NCBI GenBank assembly: GCA_028277185.1
Contig: JANQGQ010000009.1
Coordinates: forward strand, 171,913 to 235,912
DNA: 64,000 bases
Reading direction: 5' to 3'
Source of the DNA: Woeseiaceae bacterium
GTDB taxonomy: Bacteria > Pseudomonadota > Gammaproteobacteria > Steroidobacterales > Woeseiaceae
The stretch's first letter is position 1, and every line of letters begins with the position of its first letter. This document shows, piece by piece, positions 1 to 11,080 of this stretch. The notes under the pieces were generated by a model. It saw only the letters and a program-made list of their open reading frames with translations. It was not told the origin of the DNA and ran no database searches. Both the position numbers and the translations under genes were made by a program.

Positions 1-1352
<1,352 letters not shown>

Positions 1353-1369
1353 GGGATGTATTCCTTACG

Positions 1370-1933
1370 TTACGTGACCAGCGCGTTCGTCAGGCTCTCG
1401 AGCCGCGAACTCACCGATCCATCAATGACGATGTCGCCGGCGCGGATGACGGCACCGCCGATCAGATCTTCGTCGACTTCCGTTGCCAGCCGTACTTCGC
1501 GGCCGAGCCGGTCTTTGAGCGCCCGGGCGATGTCCGCCTGTCGCTCGCTGCTGAGCGGCGTCGCCGAGGTCACGACCACATCGACCGTGTTCTGAATACG
1601 CGCCTTGAGCGCCTCGTACTGCTCGGCAATCTCCGGCAGCGCCGCGACCCGGTCGTTCTCCAGCAGAATCTTAAGAAAGTTCGTGCCATGCTGGCTGCCG
1701 CCCGCGAACACCGAGCCCTTGCCCACGGTCGCCTCGAAAAGTCCCTCGAGGAACCCGAGCCGCTGCCGGTCGTTAAGCCCGGGGTTCGCGAGAAAAGCCT
1801 CGATCTGGCCGTCGGCCATCAGCGCCTGGGCCGCGGCGAGCGATTCGGACAGCTCGTCCAGCGCCTGGCTCTCCCTGGCAATGTCGAACACTGCCTCGGC
1901 ATACGGCCGCGCAATGGTGTTGAGATCCGCCAT
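1370..1933 (-). CDS. atpH: ATP synthase F1 subunit delta
   Basis: This 187-aa protein is the delta (OSCP-type) subunit, which caps the alpha3beta3 head and links it to the b-subunit stator. It begins MADLNTIARPYAEAVF, the typical N-terminal helix of the family, and ends SLTNALVT. Length is normal for the family (about 175-190). Only 6 bases separate it from atpF upstream, consistent with one polycistronic message and coupled translation. Confidence 0.97.
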   Translation of the reverse strand: MADLNTIARPYAEAVFDIARESQALDELSESLAAAQALMADGQIEAFLANPGLNDRQRLGFLEGLFEATVGKGSVFAGGSQHGTNFLKILLENDRVAALPEIAEQYEALKARIQNTVDVVVTSATPLSSERQADIARALKDRLGREVRLATEVDEDLIGGAVIRAGDIVIDGSVSSRLESLTNALVT

Positions 1934-1939
1934 CGCGCC

Positions 1940-2410
1940 CTAGATCTCCGCCGCCAGTTTGCCGAGGATGTCGTCGTGCGCTTTCGCGTCGATCTCGCGA
2001 TTCAGGATCTTCTCGGCGCCGGCAACGGCGATCGCCGAAACCTGACCGCGCAGCTCCTCGCGTGCGCGGTTGGTTTCCTGCTCGATCTCGGCCTTGGCCG
2101 CGGTGAGCTGACGTTCCCGCTCACGCTCGCCTTCGTTCTTGCCGTCGGCGACGATCTCGTTGGCGCGGGCGTTGGCCTGGTCGAGGATCTGGGTGGCCTG
2201 ACGCCGCGCGTCGGCCACGATCTCCTCGGCTTCGGCGCGCGCCTGATCCAGACGCTCTGCACCCTGCTCGGCGGCCGCGAGGCCCTCGGCGATCTTCTCC
2301 TGACGCTCCTCGATGGCGGCCAGTAGCGGCGGCCAGATGAACTTCATGCAGAACCACACGAAGACGACCATCGCGATCGACTGACCAATTACGGTAGCGT
2401 TTAAGTCCAC
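1940..2410 (-). CDS. atpF: ATP synthase F0 subunit b
   Basis: This 156-aa protein is the b subunit of the peripheral stalk. Residues about 5-27 form one N-terminal membrane helix (VIGQSIAMVVFVWFCMKFIW). The rest is a long, highly charged, Ala/Glu/Arg-rich helix expected to form the right-handed coiled-coil b dimer. Length matches the E. coli protein (156). It lies 28 bases after atpE and 6 bases before atpH. Confidence 0.97.
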   Translation of the reverse strand: MDLNATVIGQSIAMVVFVWFCMKFIWPPLLAAIEERQEKIAEGLAAAEQGAERLDQARAEAEEIVADARRQATQILDQANARANEIVADGKNEGERERERQLTAAKAEIEQETNRAREELRGQVSAIAVAGAEKILNREIDAKAHDDILGKLAAEI

Positions 2411-2438
2411 TTGAGACTCCTACGTGGAAAGAGGTCGC

Positions 2439-2717
<279 letters not shown>

Positions 2718-2784
2718 CTAGGAAGGATGTTTTCAAACGTGCTCAGACCGGCATCGACCGGAGTCGGACTGTCGGCCTGAAATC

Positions 2785-4015
<1,231 letters not shown>

Positions 4016-4115
4016 TGGATGAGTGTGCCTCCGGCACTAAAAACGCCGGCGATTGGTTAATCGCGGCGCGAGTCGAAGCGTGGAATCCGGGCGGGCCTTC
4101 AATCAGGGCGTGCGC

Positions 4116-4144
4116 ATTATAGTGGCCCCCCTTGTGCATGGCAA
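4116..4144 (-). promoter_or_regulatory. Sigma70 promoter of the atp operon
   Basis: On the minus strand, TTGCCA (4139-4144; 5 of 6 to the -35 consensus) is separated by exactly 17 bases from a perfect TATAAT (4116-4121). The predicted start is near 4108, giving a leader of roughly 93 bases before atpI. This is the strongest-looking promoter in the window, as expected for an ATP synthase operon. It lies in the 334 bp gap 4016-4349, which holds no gene. Confidence 0.85.
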
Positions 4145-4159
4145 CAAAGATTCGGCGCC

Positions 4160-4174
4160 TTACCTCGGAGGTAA
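4160..4174. promoter_or_regulatory. Perfect palindrome TTACCTCgGAGGTAA in the atpI/EAL divergent gap
   Basis: Two perfect 7 bp arms surround one central base, upstream of the atp promoter and centred about 58 bases before its predicted start point. The form and place suit a dimeric transcription factor acting on atpI, on the divergent EAL gene, or on both. A second small inverted repeat, CCCGG-6 nt-CCGGG, follows at 4178-4193. The binding protein is unknown. Confidence 0.5.
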
Positions 4175-4349
4175 AACCCCGGTTTTCTCCGGGAAAAACT
4201 GCAGTTTCGGCCATTATGTCGACCGCGGCCCCGGAGCCCTCGGGAATCCCTGTCAGAACGTTCAATTTTTCCTCATGACGGCCGATAACCGATCTACCCG
4301 GCACAAGCTCGATCAGCCGGAACCGTGCCGCAACCAGCCAGGAGTTCTA

Positions 4350-5519
4350 ATGCTGCTGATCGCCAGCCAGTCGCTGAAGACGTCGCCCGTGCTCGTCGAC
4401 CTCGTCCGGGAAATGAGCTTCGTAGTGAGCTACTTCTCAACGCCGGCCACTCTGAGCCGGCTGCTCTCGGGGGAATCCCGGCGCCTGGTCCTGATCGCGG
4501 ACCGCGACCTCGACACCGAGGCGGTTGCCGCCGTCGCCAGGGGCGTCAGCGCCGGCACGCCGCTCGGCGTGCTGCTGGCCGCGGACCGCGCCCGCCTGGC
4601 CAACGGCAGCCGCCGCGAGCTCCTGGACGACATTGCCGCGATCGAAAACCTCGAATGGGTCGGCCTGAAACCGGACTTCGACCGACTCAAACTCTCGACG
4701 ACCCGCTGCCGACGCCGGCTGCTAAAGGTTTCCAGAGCCGACCTCGAGCGCGCCTTCGAGCAGTTCGAGTTCGTCGTTCACTATCAGCCCAAAGTCGAGC
4801 GCGGCCGGGGCGGTGACGACTGGCAGACCCGCGAGGCCGAGGCGCTGATTCGCTGGAAGCATCCCGAGTTCGGCCTGATCGGGCCCATGGAGTTTCTGCC
4901 CGAAGTCGAAGCCTTCGGGCTCATGGGACAGCTCACCGAGTTCGTCATCCGCAAGTCCGCTGCACAGCTTGCCACCTGGAAAGAGCGCGGCCTCGAGCTG
5001 ACGGCCTGCATCAATCTCGCCTCCAGTCTGTTGAACGAGCCCCCGCTTGCAAGCCGCTACGCGACGCTGGTCCGCGAGCTCGGGTTCACGCCGGACAGCT
5101 TCACCCTCGAAGTAGTCGAGCAGGACCTGTCCAACCCCGACGCACCTCACGTCAAGGCGCTCAACGAGCTGCGCGCCGAGGGTTTTCGGCTGTGCCTCGA
5201 CGACTTCCGCGTCGCGGCGGCTTCGCTTGCCACGTTCGAGCGGCTGCCGTTCGACGAGATCAAAATCCACGCCGCGGCGCTCAGGCGCGCGGGCAACGAC
5301 CCCAAAGCCATGGCGGTGCTCGCGGCCGTGACCGGGCTCGCCCACAACTTAGGGATGTCGGTCTGCGCCGAAGGCGTCGAAGATCCCGCCGCGTTCGAGT
5401 TCCTGAAGACGATCAAGTGCGACCGAATGCAGGGCTTCCTGATCTCGGAGGCGGTCATGCCGGACATCATCCGCGCGGTGTACTCGACGGCGGGACTCGA
5501 GGCGGAAGACGTAGCCTGA
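4350..5519 (+). CDS. EAL-domain protein with degenerate receiver-like N-terminus
   Basis: This 389-aa protein probably degrades or senses cyclic di-GMP. The chosen ATG has an AGGAG site 5 bases before it; the reading frame stays open further upstream but without such a signal. Residues 1-120 resemble a receiver fold but show no clear phospho-acceptor aspartate. The EAL domain spans about 130-380: EAL at 164-166, N222, E254/E257, DD at 284-285, K305, E341 (AEGVE) and Q361 (QGF). Most metal and substrate residues are kept. The loop-6 motif after DDF, usually GTGYSS, is RVAAAS, so activity may be weak or lost. It stands alone, divergent from the atp operon. Confidence 0.85.
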   Translation: MLLIASQSLKTSPVLVDLVREMSFVVSYFSTPATLSRLLSGESRRLVLIADRDLDTEAVAAVARGVSAGTPLGVLLAADRARLANGSRRELLDDIAAIENLEWVGLKPDFDRLKLSTTRCRRRLLKVSRADLERAFEQFEFVVHYQPKVERGRGGDDWQTREAEALIRWKHPEFGLIGPMEFLPEVEAFGLMGQLTEFVIRKSAAQLATWKERGLELTACINLASSLLNEPPLASRYATLVRELGFTPDSFTLEVVEQDLSNPDAPHVKALNELRAEGFRLCLDDFRVAAASLATFERLPFDEIKIHAAALRRAGNDPKAMAVLAAVTGLAHNLGMSVCAEGVEDPAAFEFLKTIKCDRMQGFLISEAVMPDIIRAVYSTAGLEAEDVA

Positions 5520-5540
5520 GGGCGACGAACCCGGCGGCGT

Positions 5541-6572
5541 TCAGCGGCGGTTCGGCCAGTCGCCGAACTGCATCTCGAATTCCACGCCTACGCCGATATT
5601 GGTCTCGCGCGTTTCGATCTCGAATTCCCGCGGCCAGGACACGCTGGTCAGGAGCTCGACGAAAAACCACTCGCGCAGCACCGATCGCCTGAACCGGAGT
5701 TCGACGCCGTAGTCGGTGAGCGGCACCTCGGCTTCGGACTCACCATTGGCGAATACGCTATAGGCGAGGGCGGCGCGGTCGCTCAGGTTCTGATACGCCG
5801 TGAGGCGCGACGCCCATTCGAGGCCCTCCGACTCTTCGTCCTCGACGAGCGACGTCCAGCTTCGCCACATCCAGCGCTCGCCGACCGCGACGTCGACGGT
5901 GTTCGTCAGCGACGCGCCGAAGCCGCGGGTATCCTGCCAGAAGAGCTGGGGCACGACCCGCCAGAGCCAACGCTCGGCGACGACCGGGTTCCAGAAGTAG
6001 CGCGCACGACTGTACGGATCCAGCGGCGTCGATACTTTGACGCCGAGACCGAAGTCCCAGCCTTTGCGCAACGCACCGCCGCGCGAGTAGCCGAGACCGA
6101 GCAGGAAATCCTGTTCGTCGAACTCCTCGAAGCGCTCCGGAATGGTCTCGAAGTTCTCGTCTTCGGAACCGTCGATGATGCGATCGGCGTCGCCCCGCCC
6201 GATCACGAGCCGCGCGCGTTTGTCGAGAGCCGGCAGCGCAACCTTGGCGCGCAGGCGGCCGCGAAAGCGGGTCCCGTCACGCTCGTCCCAACGCAGTCCC
6301 GCGCCGACGTAGCCGCGGCTGACGTTCCCCGCGCACTCGACGTCGCTCACGCCGAACAGGCCGTCGAACCAGCGCGACGAGGTATAGACGATCTGCTCGA
6401 TCCGCAGCTGCGTCGTGTCGAGGAGCTTGTTCGGGCCCGGCTCGATGACCGGCGCCTTGCACTCGAGATCGGGCGGCAAACCGATCGTTCGCGCCGGCGG
6501 ATCGGGCACGGTCTCCCGGCCCGCGCACGCGCTCAGCGCGAGCGCGGCGACGATCGCCCAGCAGCACCGCAT
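5541..6572 (-). CDS. Putative outer-membrane lipoprotein with beta-barrel-like body
   Basis: This 343-aa product starts MRCCWAIVAALALSAC, a lipoprotein signal with lipobox LSAC. Starts at 6587 (ATG) or 6593 (TTG) are also open in frame. The body alternates short amphipathic strands rich in Arg, Trp, Phe and Gly (for example GLGVKVSTPLDPYSRARYFW) and ends in a strand-like segment, which looks like an outer-membrane barrel. I do not recognise a named family, and the function is unknown. A possible -10 TACAAT at 6594-6599 would place the transcript start almost on the 6587 ATG. It is convergent with the EAL gene, with only 21 bases between them. Confidence 0.7.
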   Translation of the reverse strand: MRCCWAIVAALALSACAGRETVPDPPARTIGLPPDLECKAPVIEPGPNKLLDTTQLRIEQIVYTSSRWFDGLFGVSDVECAGNVSRGYVGAGLRWDERDGTRFRGRLRAKVALPALDKRARLVIGRGDADRIIDGSEDENFETIPERFEEFDEQDFLLGLGYSRGGALRKGWDFGLGVKVSTPLDPYSRARYFWNPVVAERWLWRVVPQLFWQDTRGFGASLTNTVDVAVGERWMWRSWTSLVEDEESEGLEWASRLTAYQNLSDRAALAYSVFANGESEAEVPLTDYGVELRFRRSVLREWFFVELLTSVSWPREFEIETRETNIGVGVEFEMQFGDWPNRR

Positions 6573-6593
6573 GCTTTGCCCGCTCATGGACAA

Positions 6594-6631
6594 ATTGTAA
6601 CCAATGGCGCGGGCGGCTCTCAGGACCTGAG
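6594..6631 (-). promoter_or_regulatory. Possible promoter of the lipoprotein gene with a palindrome over its -35
   Basis: On the minus strand, CTGAGA (6618-6623; 4 of 6) and TACAAT (6594-6599; 5 of 6) are 18 bases apart. The -35 lies within a palindrome, CTCAGG-A-CCTGAG (6619-6631). The start point would fall at about 6587, on or just before the translation start, so the message would be leaderless or nearly so. This is a pattern-based call only. Confidence 0.4.
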
Positions 6632-6645
6632 TCGCAGGCCCGATA

Positions 6646-6675
6646 ATCGGCGCTCATCGGCGCTCATCGGCGCCC
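6646..6675. repeat. Three tandem copies of a 10 bp unit
   Basis: ATCGGCGCTC occurs at 6646-6655 and 6656-6665, and ATCGGCGCCC at 6666-6675, ending 4 bases before the parB stop codon. It is a short slippage-type repeat with no evident function. Confidence 0.8.
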
Positions 6676-6679
6676 GCCG

Positions 6680-7570
6680 CTACTTGATGTGCTCGAGAAT
6701 CCCGTCGAGTTCGTCGAGGCTGTTGTAGCTGATGACCAACCGGCCGTGGCCCTTGGCGCCATGCTCGATGCGCACTTTGGCGCCGAGCTTGTCGGATATG
6801 TCCGTTTCGAGCCGGCGTACGTCCGCGTTCGCGCCGTCGGTGGCGGGCTTCTTCTTTGGCGCGGGCTCGCGCATCCGCTTCACGAGCTTCTCGGTGGCGC
6901 GGACGGACAGTCCCTTGTTCACGACCTGGCGCGCGGCATCGAACTGCTGCACGGGGTCCTGGATGGCGAGCAGCGCCCGGGCGTGCCCCATGTCGAGGTC
7001 GCGCGCTTCGACGAGCGGCTTAACGCGGTCGGCAAGCTCGTTCAGGCGCAGCAGATTGCTCACGGCTGCGCGCGAACGCCCGACGGCCGTTGCCGCCTCC
7101 GCGTGCGTCAGATCGAACTCGCGGATCAGCCGGTCGAGCGCGCGGCATTCCTCGAGCGGGTTCAGGTTCTCGCGCTGGATGTTCTCGATGAGCGCCATGG
7201 CGATGGCGTCTTCGTCGTCGATACTCCGGACGATCGCCGGCACTTCGGCGAGCCCCGCAAGCTGCGCCGCCCGCCAGCGGCGCTCGCCCGCGACGATCTC
7301 GTAACGCGCGCTACCGTCGCCGCGAAGCGGGCGCACGACGATGGGCTGCACGATACCCTGAGCGCGGATCGAATCGGCCAGGTCTTTGAGCGACTCCTGG
7401 CGCATGTCGACGCGCGGCTGATACTCGCCCCGGCGAAGCTCCTCGACAGGAATCTGCCTGAGCGTCTCGCCGCCGGTGTCCGCGGCGGGAGCCACGGCCG
7501 GGCTGGCCGCCGTCGTCTTGCTCAGGAGGCCGCCGAGATCGCGGCCCAGTCGTTTCTTGCGTGCGCTCAT
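6680..7570 (-). CDS. parB: Chromosome partitioning protein ParB
   Basis: This 296-aa centromere-binding CTPase loads at parS and slides on DNA to build the origin-proximal partition complex. Visible parts are a basic N-terminus, the QPRVDMR and IVQPIVVRP motifs of the N-terminal domain, the nucleotide-binding motif GERRWRA, ENIQRENLNPLEE, and the helix-turn-helix with VGRSRAAVSNLLRL. The C-terminal part (from about residue 240) is the dimerisation domain. It sits 18 bases after parA. Two near-consensus target sites are inside recF at 61222 and 61834. Confidence 0.98.
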   Translation of the reverse strand: MSARKKRLGRDLGGLLSKTTAASPAVAPAADTGGETLRQIPVEELRRGEYQPRVDMRQESLKDLADSIRAQGIVQPIVVRPLRGDGSARYEIVAGERRWRAAQLAGLAEVPAIVRSIDDEDAIAMALIENIQRENLNPLEECRALDRLIREFDLTHAEAATAVGRSRAAVSNLLRLNELADRVKPLVEARDLDMGHARALLAIQDPVQQFDAARQVVNKGLSVRATEKLVKRMREPAPKKKPATDGANADVRRLETDISDKLGAKVRIEHGAKGHGRLVISYNSLDELDGILEHIK

Positions 7571-7588
7571 GGATCGGGTCCTTTTCTT

Positions 7589-8377
7589 CTACGCTGCGCC
7601 GGTGGCCGCCTCGGAGTCTTCGCGGCGCAGGATCTCCCCGGCCAGAGCGAGATAGGCGATCGCGCCGCGCGACGAGCGGTCGTGCAGAAGCACCGGCCGG
7701 CCGAAGCTGGGAGCCTCGGCCAGACGGATGTTGCGCGGTACGACGGTGCGGAAAACCTTTTTGTCGAAATGCTCGATGAGCTGCATCGACACTTCGTTGG
7801 AGAGGTTGATACGCGGATCGAACATCGTGCGCAGTATCCCGTAGACCTCGAGCGACGGGTTCACGGTGTCGCGTACCTGTTCGATGGTGCTCAGAAGCGC
7901 CGCCAGCCCTTCGAGCGCATAGTATTCGCACTGCATCGGGATCAGCACGCCGTCCGCGGCCGTCAGCGCGTTTACGGTCAGCATGTTGATCGATGGCGGG
8001 CAGTCGATGAGCACGAAGTCGTACAGACCCGCGACCGGCTGCAGCGCCTTCCCGAGCCGCATCTCGCGGCCGATCATTTTCAGGAGTTCGACTTCGGCAA
8101 CGGTCAGGTCGTCGTTGCCCGGTAACACGGCAAAGTTGCCTTCGGGTGCGGAAACGATCGTGTCCGCGGCCGTCGCATCGCCGAGCAACACGTCGCAGCT
8201 CGTCAGCTCGAGCGTCATCTTGTCGATGCCGCAGCCCATGGTCGCGTTGCCCTGCGGATCCATGTCGACCATCAGCACCCGGCGCTGCGTCGCGGCGAGC
8301 GACGCCGCCAGGTTGACACACGTGGTCGTCTTGCCGACGCCCCCTTTCTGATTGGCAACTGCGAGAATTCGGGTCAT
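7589..8377 (-). CDS. parA: Chromosome partitioning ATPase ParA
   Basis: This 262-aa Walker-type ATPase works with ParB to segregate the origin region. The deviant Walker A motif KGGVGKTTT is at about residues 10-18, VDMDPQGN follows, and the Walker B-like motif VLIDCPPS is present. Length is normal for the chromosomal (Soj-type) form, with no N-terminal DNA-binding extension as in plasmid ParA. rsmG ends 6 bases before its start, so rsmG, parA and parB form one unit. Confidence 0.98.
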   Translation of the reverse strand: MTRILAVANQKGGVGKTTTCVNLAASLAATQRRVLMVDMDPQGNATMGCGIDKMTLELTSCDVLLGDATAADTIVSAPEGNFAVLPGNDDLTVAEVELLKMIGREMRLGKALQPVAGLYDFVLIDCPPSINMLTVNALTAADGVLIPMQCEYYALEGLAALLSTIEQVRDTVNPSLEVYGILRTMFDPRINLSNEVSMQLIEHFDKKVFRTVVPRNIRLAEAPSFGRPVLLHDRSSRGAIAYLALAGEILRREDSEAATGAA

Positions 8378-8383
8378 GTATCG

Positions 8384-9022
8384 TTACGGGTTATTGCGGC
8401 GCGTCATGAGCACGGCGTGCCGCGATCCCTCCTCGAGACCCGGCACCGAAAGCGCGACGACGGTGGCTTTCCAGTGCGCGTCCAAATTTCTAAGTTCTTC
8501 CGCCGGATGGCGCCCTTTGAGCGCAAGGAACACCCCGTCCTCTCCCACGTGGTGCCCGGCGATCTCCGCGAGCGTCGCGAGTTCGGCGACCGCGCGAGCG
8601 ATCACGGTATCAAAGCGCTCGCCGGGTGCATAGTGTTCGACGCGCGACCTGACCGCCGTAACGTTGTCGAGACCGAGGAGCGCCGCGGCATGCTCGACAA
8701 AACGGATTTTCTTGTTGTTGCCGTCGAGGAGCACGAATTCGCGTCCGGGTTCCGCGATCGCAAGCGGCAGCCCCGGAAACCCGGGGCCCGTGCCGACGTC
8801 GAGAATCCGGCGGCCGCGAAGCCATGGCCTGACGGCGAGGCTGTCGAATATGTGCCGCGGCAGCATCGCGCCGCGCGACCGGACGGCGGTCAGATTGATT
8901 CGCCGGTTCCAGCGTTCGAGCTCGTCGAGGAGCTGAACGATGCGCGCGAGGTCGTCGCCGCCGAGGGACTGCCCGAGGGCGGCCAGTCCCTGGCGTAGGA
9001 GATCGGTCTCGTCAGCAGGCAT
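8384..9022 (-). CDS. rsmG: 16S rRNA (guanine-527-N7) methyltransferase RsmG
   Basis: This 212-aa SAM-dependent methyltransferase modifies G527 of 16S rRNA. Motifs seen are NLTAVR near residue 43, the SAM-binding motif ILDVGTGPGFPGLPLAI, and VIARAVAELATL. Length is standard. It precedes parA and parB as in most Gammaproteobacteria, but mnmG, its usual upstream neighbour, is about 23 kb away in this genome. Confidence 0.97.
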   Translation of the reverse strand: MPADETDLLRQGLAALGQSLGGDDLARIVQLLDELERWNRRINLTAVRSRGAMLPRHIFDSLAVRPWLRGRRILDVGTGPGFPGLPLAIAEPGREFVLLDGNNKKIRFVEHAAALLGLDNVTAVRSRVEHYAPGERFDTVIARAVAELATLAEIAGHHVGEDGVFLALKGRHPAEELRNLDAHWKATVVALSVPGLEEGSRHAVLMTRRNNP

Positions 9023-9074
9023 CGCTCACTGTTCGACCCGGCCTTAGAAGACGAGTCTCGTCAGCCGACGTGAC

Positions 9075-11057
9075 TCACTGTTTGAGTAGATGTTCGCGGA
9101 AGAACAAAACGGTCGCCTGCTGGTAGATGTCGCGGTTTTCCTTCTTGCGGTAGCCGTGGCCTTCGTTGAGCGCGTTCATGTACCACACGTTCTGGCCGCG
9201 TTCGCGCAGCGCCGCGACCATCTGGATGGCTTCGGTCACGGGCACGCGCGGATCGTTCTCGCCCTGCACGACGAACATGGGCACGTCCATCTTGTCGACG
9301 TTGTTCAGCGGACTGATCGACTCGAGGAACGCACGCATCTCCGGATCGCGCTCGTCGCCGTACTCGACGCGGCGCAGATCGCGGCGATAGTCCTGCGTGT
9401 TTTCGAGGAAGGTCACGAAGTTCGAGATGCCGACGATGTCGACCGCGGCCTTGAGCCGGTCGCTGTAGTGCACGGCGCTTGCAAGCACCATGTAGCCGCC
9501 ATAGCTGCCGCCGAACACGGCTACCCGGTCGGCGTCGAGCTCCGGCTGGCCGGCGATCCAGTCGAGGAGGGCGCCGATGTCCTTTACCGAATCCTCGCGC
9601 AGATAACCGTTGTCGAGCGATACGTAGGTTTTGCCATAGCCTGCCGATCCGCGCACGTTCGGCACGAGCACCGCGACGCCGAGTTTCTGCAGCCAGAGCT
9701 GATACGTGCTGGAGAAGCTCGGCCGCGCCTGGCCCTCGGGGCCGCCGTGAATCGAGATGACGACCGGGAAGGGTCCGTCGCCGGGAGGCTTGTACAGCCA
9801 GGCCGGAATGCGCCGGCGCTCGCCGTCGACCTCGTCGAAGGTCGGGTAGTCGATTAGTTCGGGCTCGCGGAAGGCGCTGGTGTCGAGTCCGCCGACTTCG
9901 CTGTAAGTCCAGCGCACGAGCTTGCCGTAGTCCAGCGCGCCGCGGCCCAGATCCAGAACGAACGTGTCGCTGGGCGTGCGTGCGGTGTTGAGCGTCATCG
10001 CAAGCTTGCGGCCGTCGGGGCTGAACTCGAGGTTACTCGCAAGGCCTACCGGGATGCTGTCGACGCGGCGGTACTTGCGGTTTTTCGGATCGAGCAGATA
10101 GAGCGCCGTCTGTCCGCCTTCGTTGACCGTGAAAGCGGCGCGCTTGCGGTCGCGGCTGACGGCACCGCCGTTGACGTTCCAGGGTATGTCGCCAGTCACG
10201 ACGAGCGGTTCGCTGCCCGGTTCGAACGACTGCCAGGCAAGCTGCTGAAACTCGCCGAAGCGATCGGTGATGAACCAGAAACCGTCGTTGGCGTCGTCGA
10301 AAGCTACCGGATAGTTGACGCTGGGCGTGTCGCCGCCGCCCGTCAGAAGCTCGTTTTCGCCGGAGTCGAGATCGACGAGATGAATGCGCGAGTCGGTGAC
10401 GCTGACGTAGTTCAGGGCCAACAGCTGCGTGCCGCTGGCCGAGAACTCCATGGGACCCCACCAGCTGCCGTCCGGCGACTCGAGAATCATCCTGGCGTCG
10501 CCGGGTGCATCCGGATCCATCAGCCACAGGTCGTTGGAAGCGCCGTTGCGCCGCGTGCTCTGCCAGGCGATTCGCCGGCCCTCGCGATCCCAGACGACCG
10601 CGCTGTTGCGGGACTCGCCGTCGGTCAGCATCTCCGCTTCGCCGCCGGCCGGGTCGAGCAGAAACACCTGCGCGAACTCGCTGCCGCCGGCGTCGCGCGT
10701 GAAGATCAGGCGGTCGGCGCCCGGCTGGCGGGTGACACCGCCCACGGGTTCCGGGCTGTAGGTAATCTGGTGACGGGCCCCGCCGGGCATGTCGACCCGG
10801 TGAATCTGACCGACGTCGCCGAATCGCGTATCGATGAACACACTGCCGCCGTCGGCGGAAAAGGCCAGAAAACTCGCCGAGCGCACGTTCTGGAACCGGT
10901 TCAGGCCGCTGACGATGTCGTCCGGGATAGCCGGCACGTCCTCCATGACCAGATTGCCGTTGTTGGCGACCCGTCGTTCGACGTCGGCCAGGGCGGGAAC
11001 CGCGAGGACCGCGAGTGCGGTCGACCAGAGGATTGTGCGCAGCGTGCGGTGTGTCAT
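9075..11057 (-). CDS. Secreted S9-family (prolyl-oligopeptidase-type) peptidase
   Basis: This 660-aa serine peptidase probably cleaves peptides in the periplasm. Residues 1-24 form a Sec signal peptide ending at LAVPALA|D. Residues about 45-400 are a WD/TolB-like beta-propeller, and the rest is the alpha/beta hydrolase domain. The catalytic triad is S518 (GGSYGGY), D602 (GENDPRVP) and H634 (EGHGYRKKEN). It follows prpD by 23 bases on the same strand, which is likely read-through rather than shared function. Confidence 0.93.
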   Translation of the reverse strand: MTHRTLRTILWSTALAVLAVPALADVERRVANNGNLVMEDVPAIPDDIVSGLNRFQNVRSASFLAFSADGGSVFIDTRFGDVGQIHRVDMPGGARHQITYSPEPVGGVTRQPGADRLIFTRDAGGSEFAQVFLLDPAGGEAEMLTDGESRNSAVVWDREGRRIAWQSTRRNGASNDLWLMDPDAPGDARMILESPDGSWWGPMEFSASGTQLLALNYVSVTDSRIHLVDLDSGENELLTGGGDTPSVNYPVAFDDANDGFWFITDRFGEFQQLAWQSFEPGSEPLVVTGDIPWNVNGGAVSRDRKRAAFTVNEGGQTALYLLDPKNRKYRRVDSIPVGLASNLEFSPDGRKLAMTLNTARTPSDTFVLDLGRGALDYGKLVRWTYSEVGGLDTSAFREPELIDYPTFDEVDGERRRIPAWLYKPPGDGPFPVVISIHGGPEGQARPSFSSTYQLWLQKLGVAVLVPNVRGSAGYGKTYVSLDNGYLREDSVKDIGALLDWIAGQPELDADRVAVFGGSYGGYMVLASAVHYSDRLKAAVDIVGISNFVTFLENTQDYRRDLRRVEYGDERDPEMRAFLESISPLNNVDKMDVPMFVVQGENDPRVPVTEAIQMVAALRERGQNVWYMNALNEGHGYRKKENRDIYQQATVLFFREHLLKQ

Positions 11058-11080
11058 GGTGTCTCCAATGTTGCGTGGGC

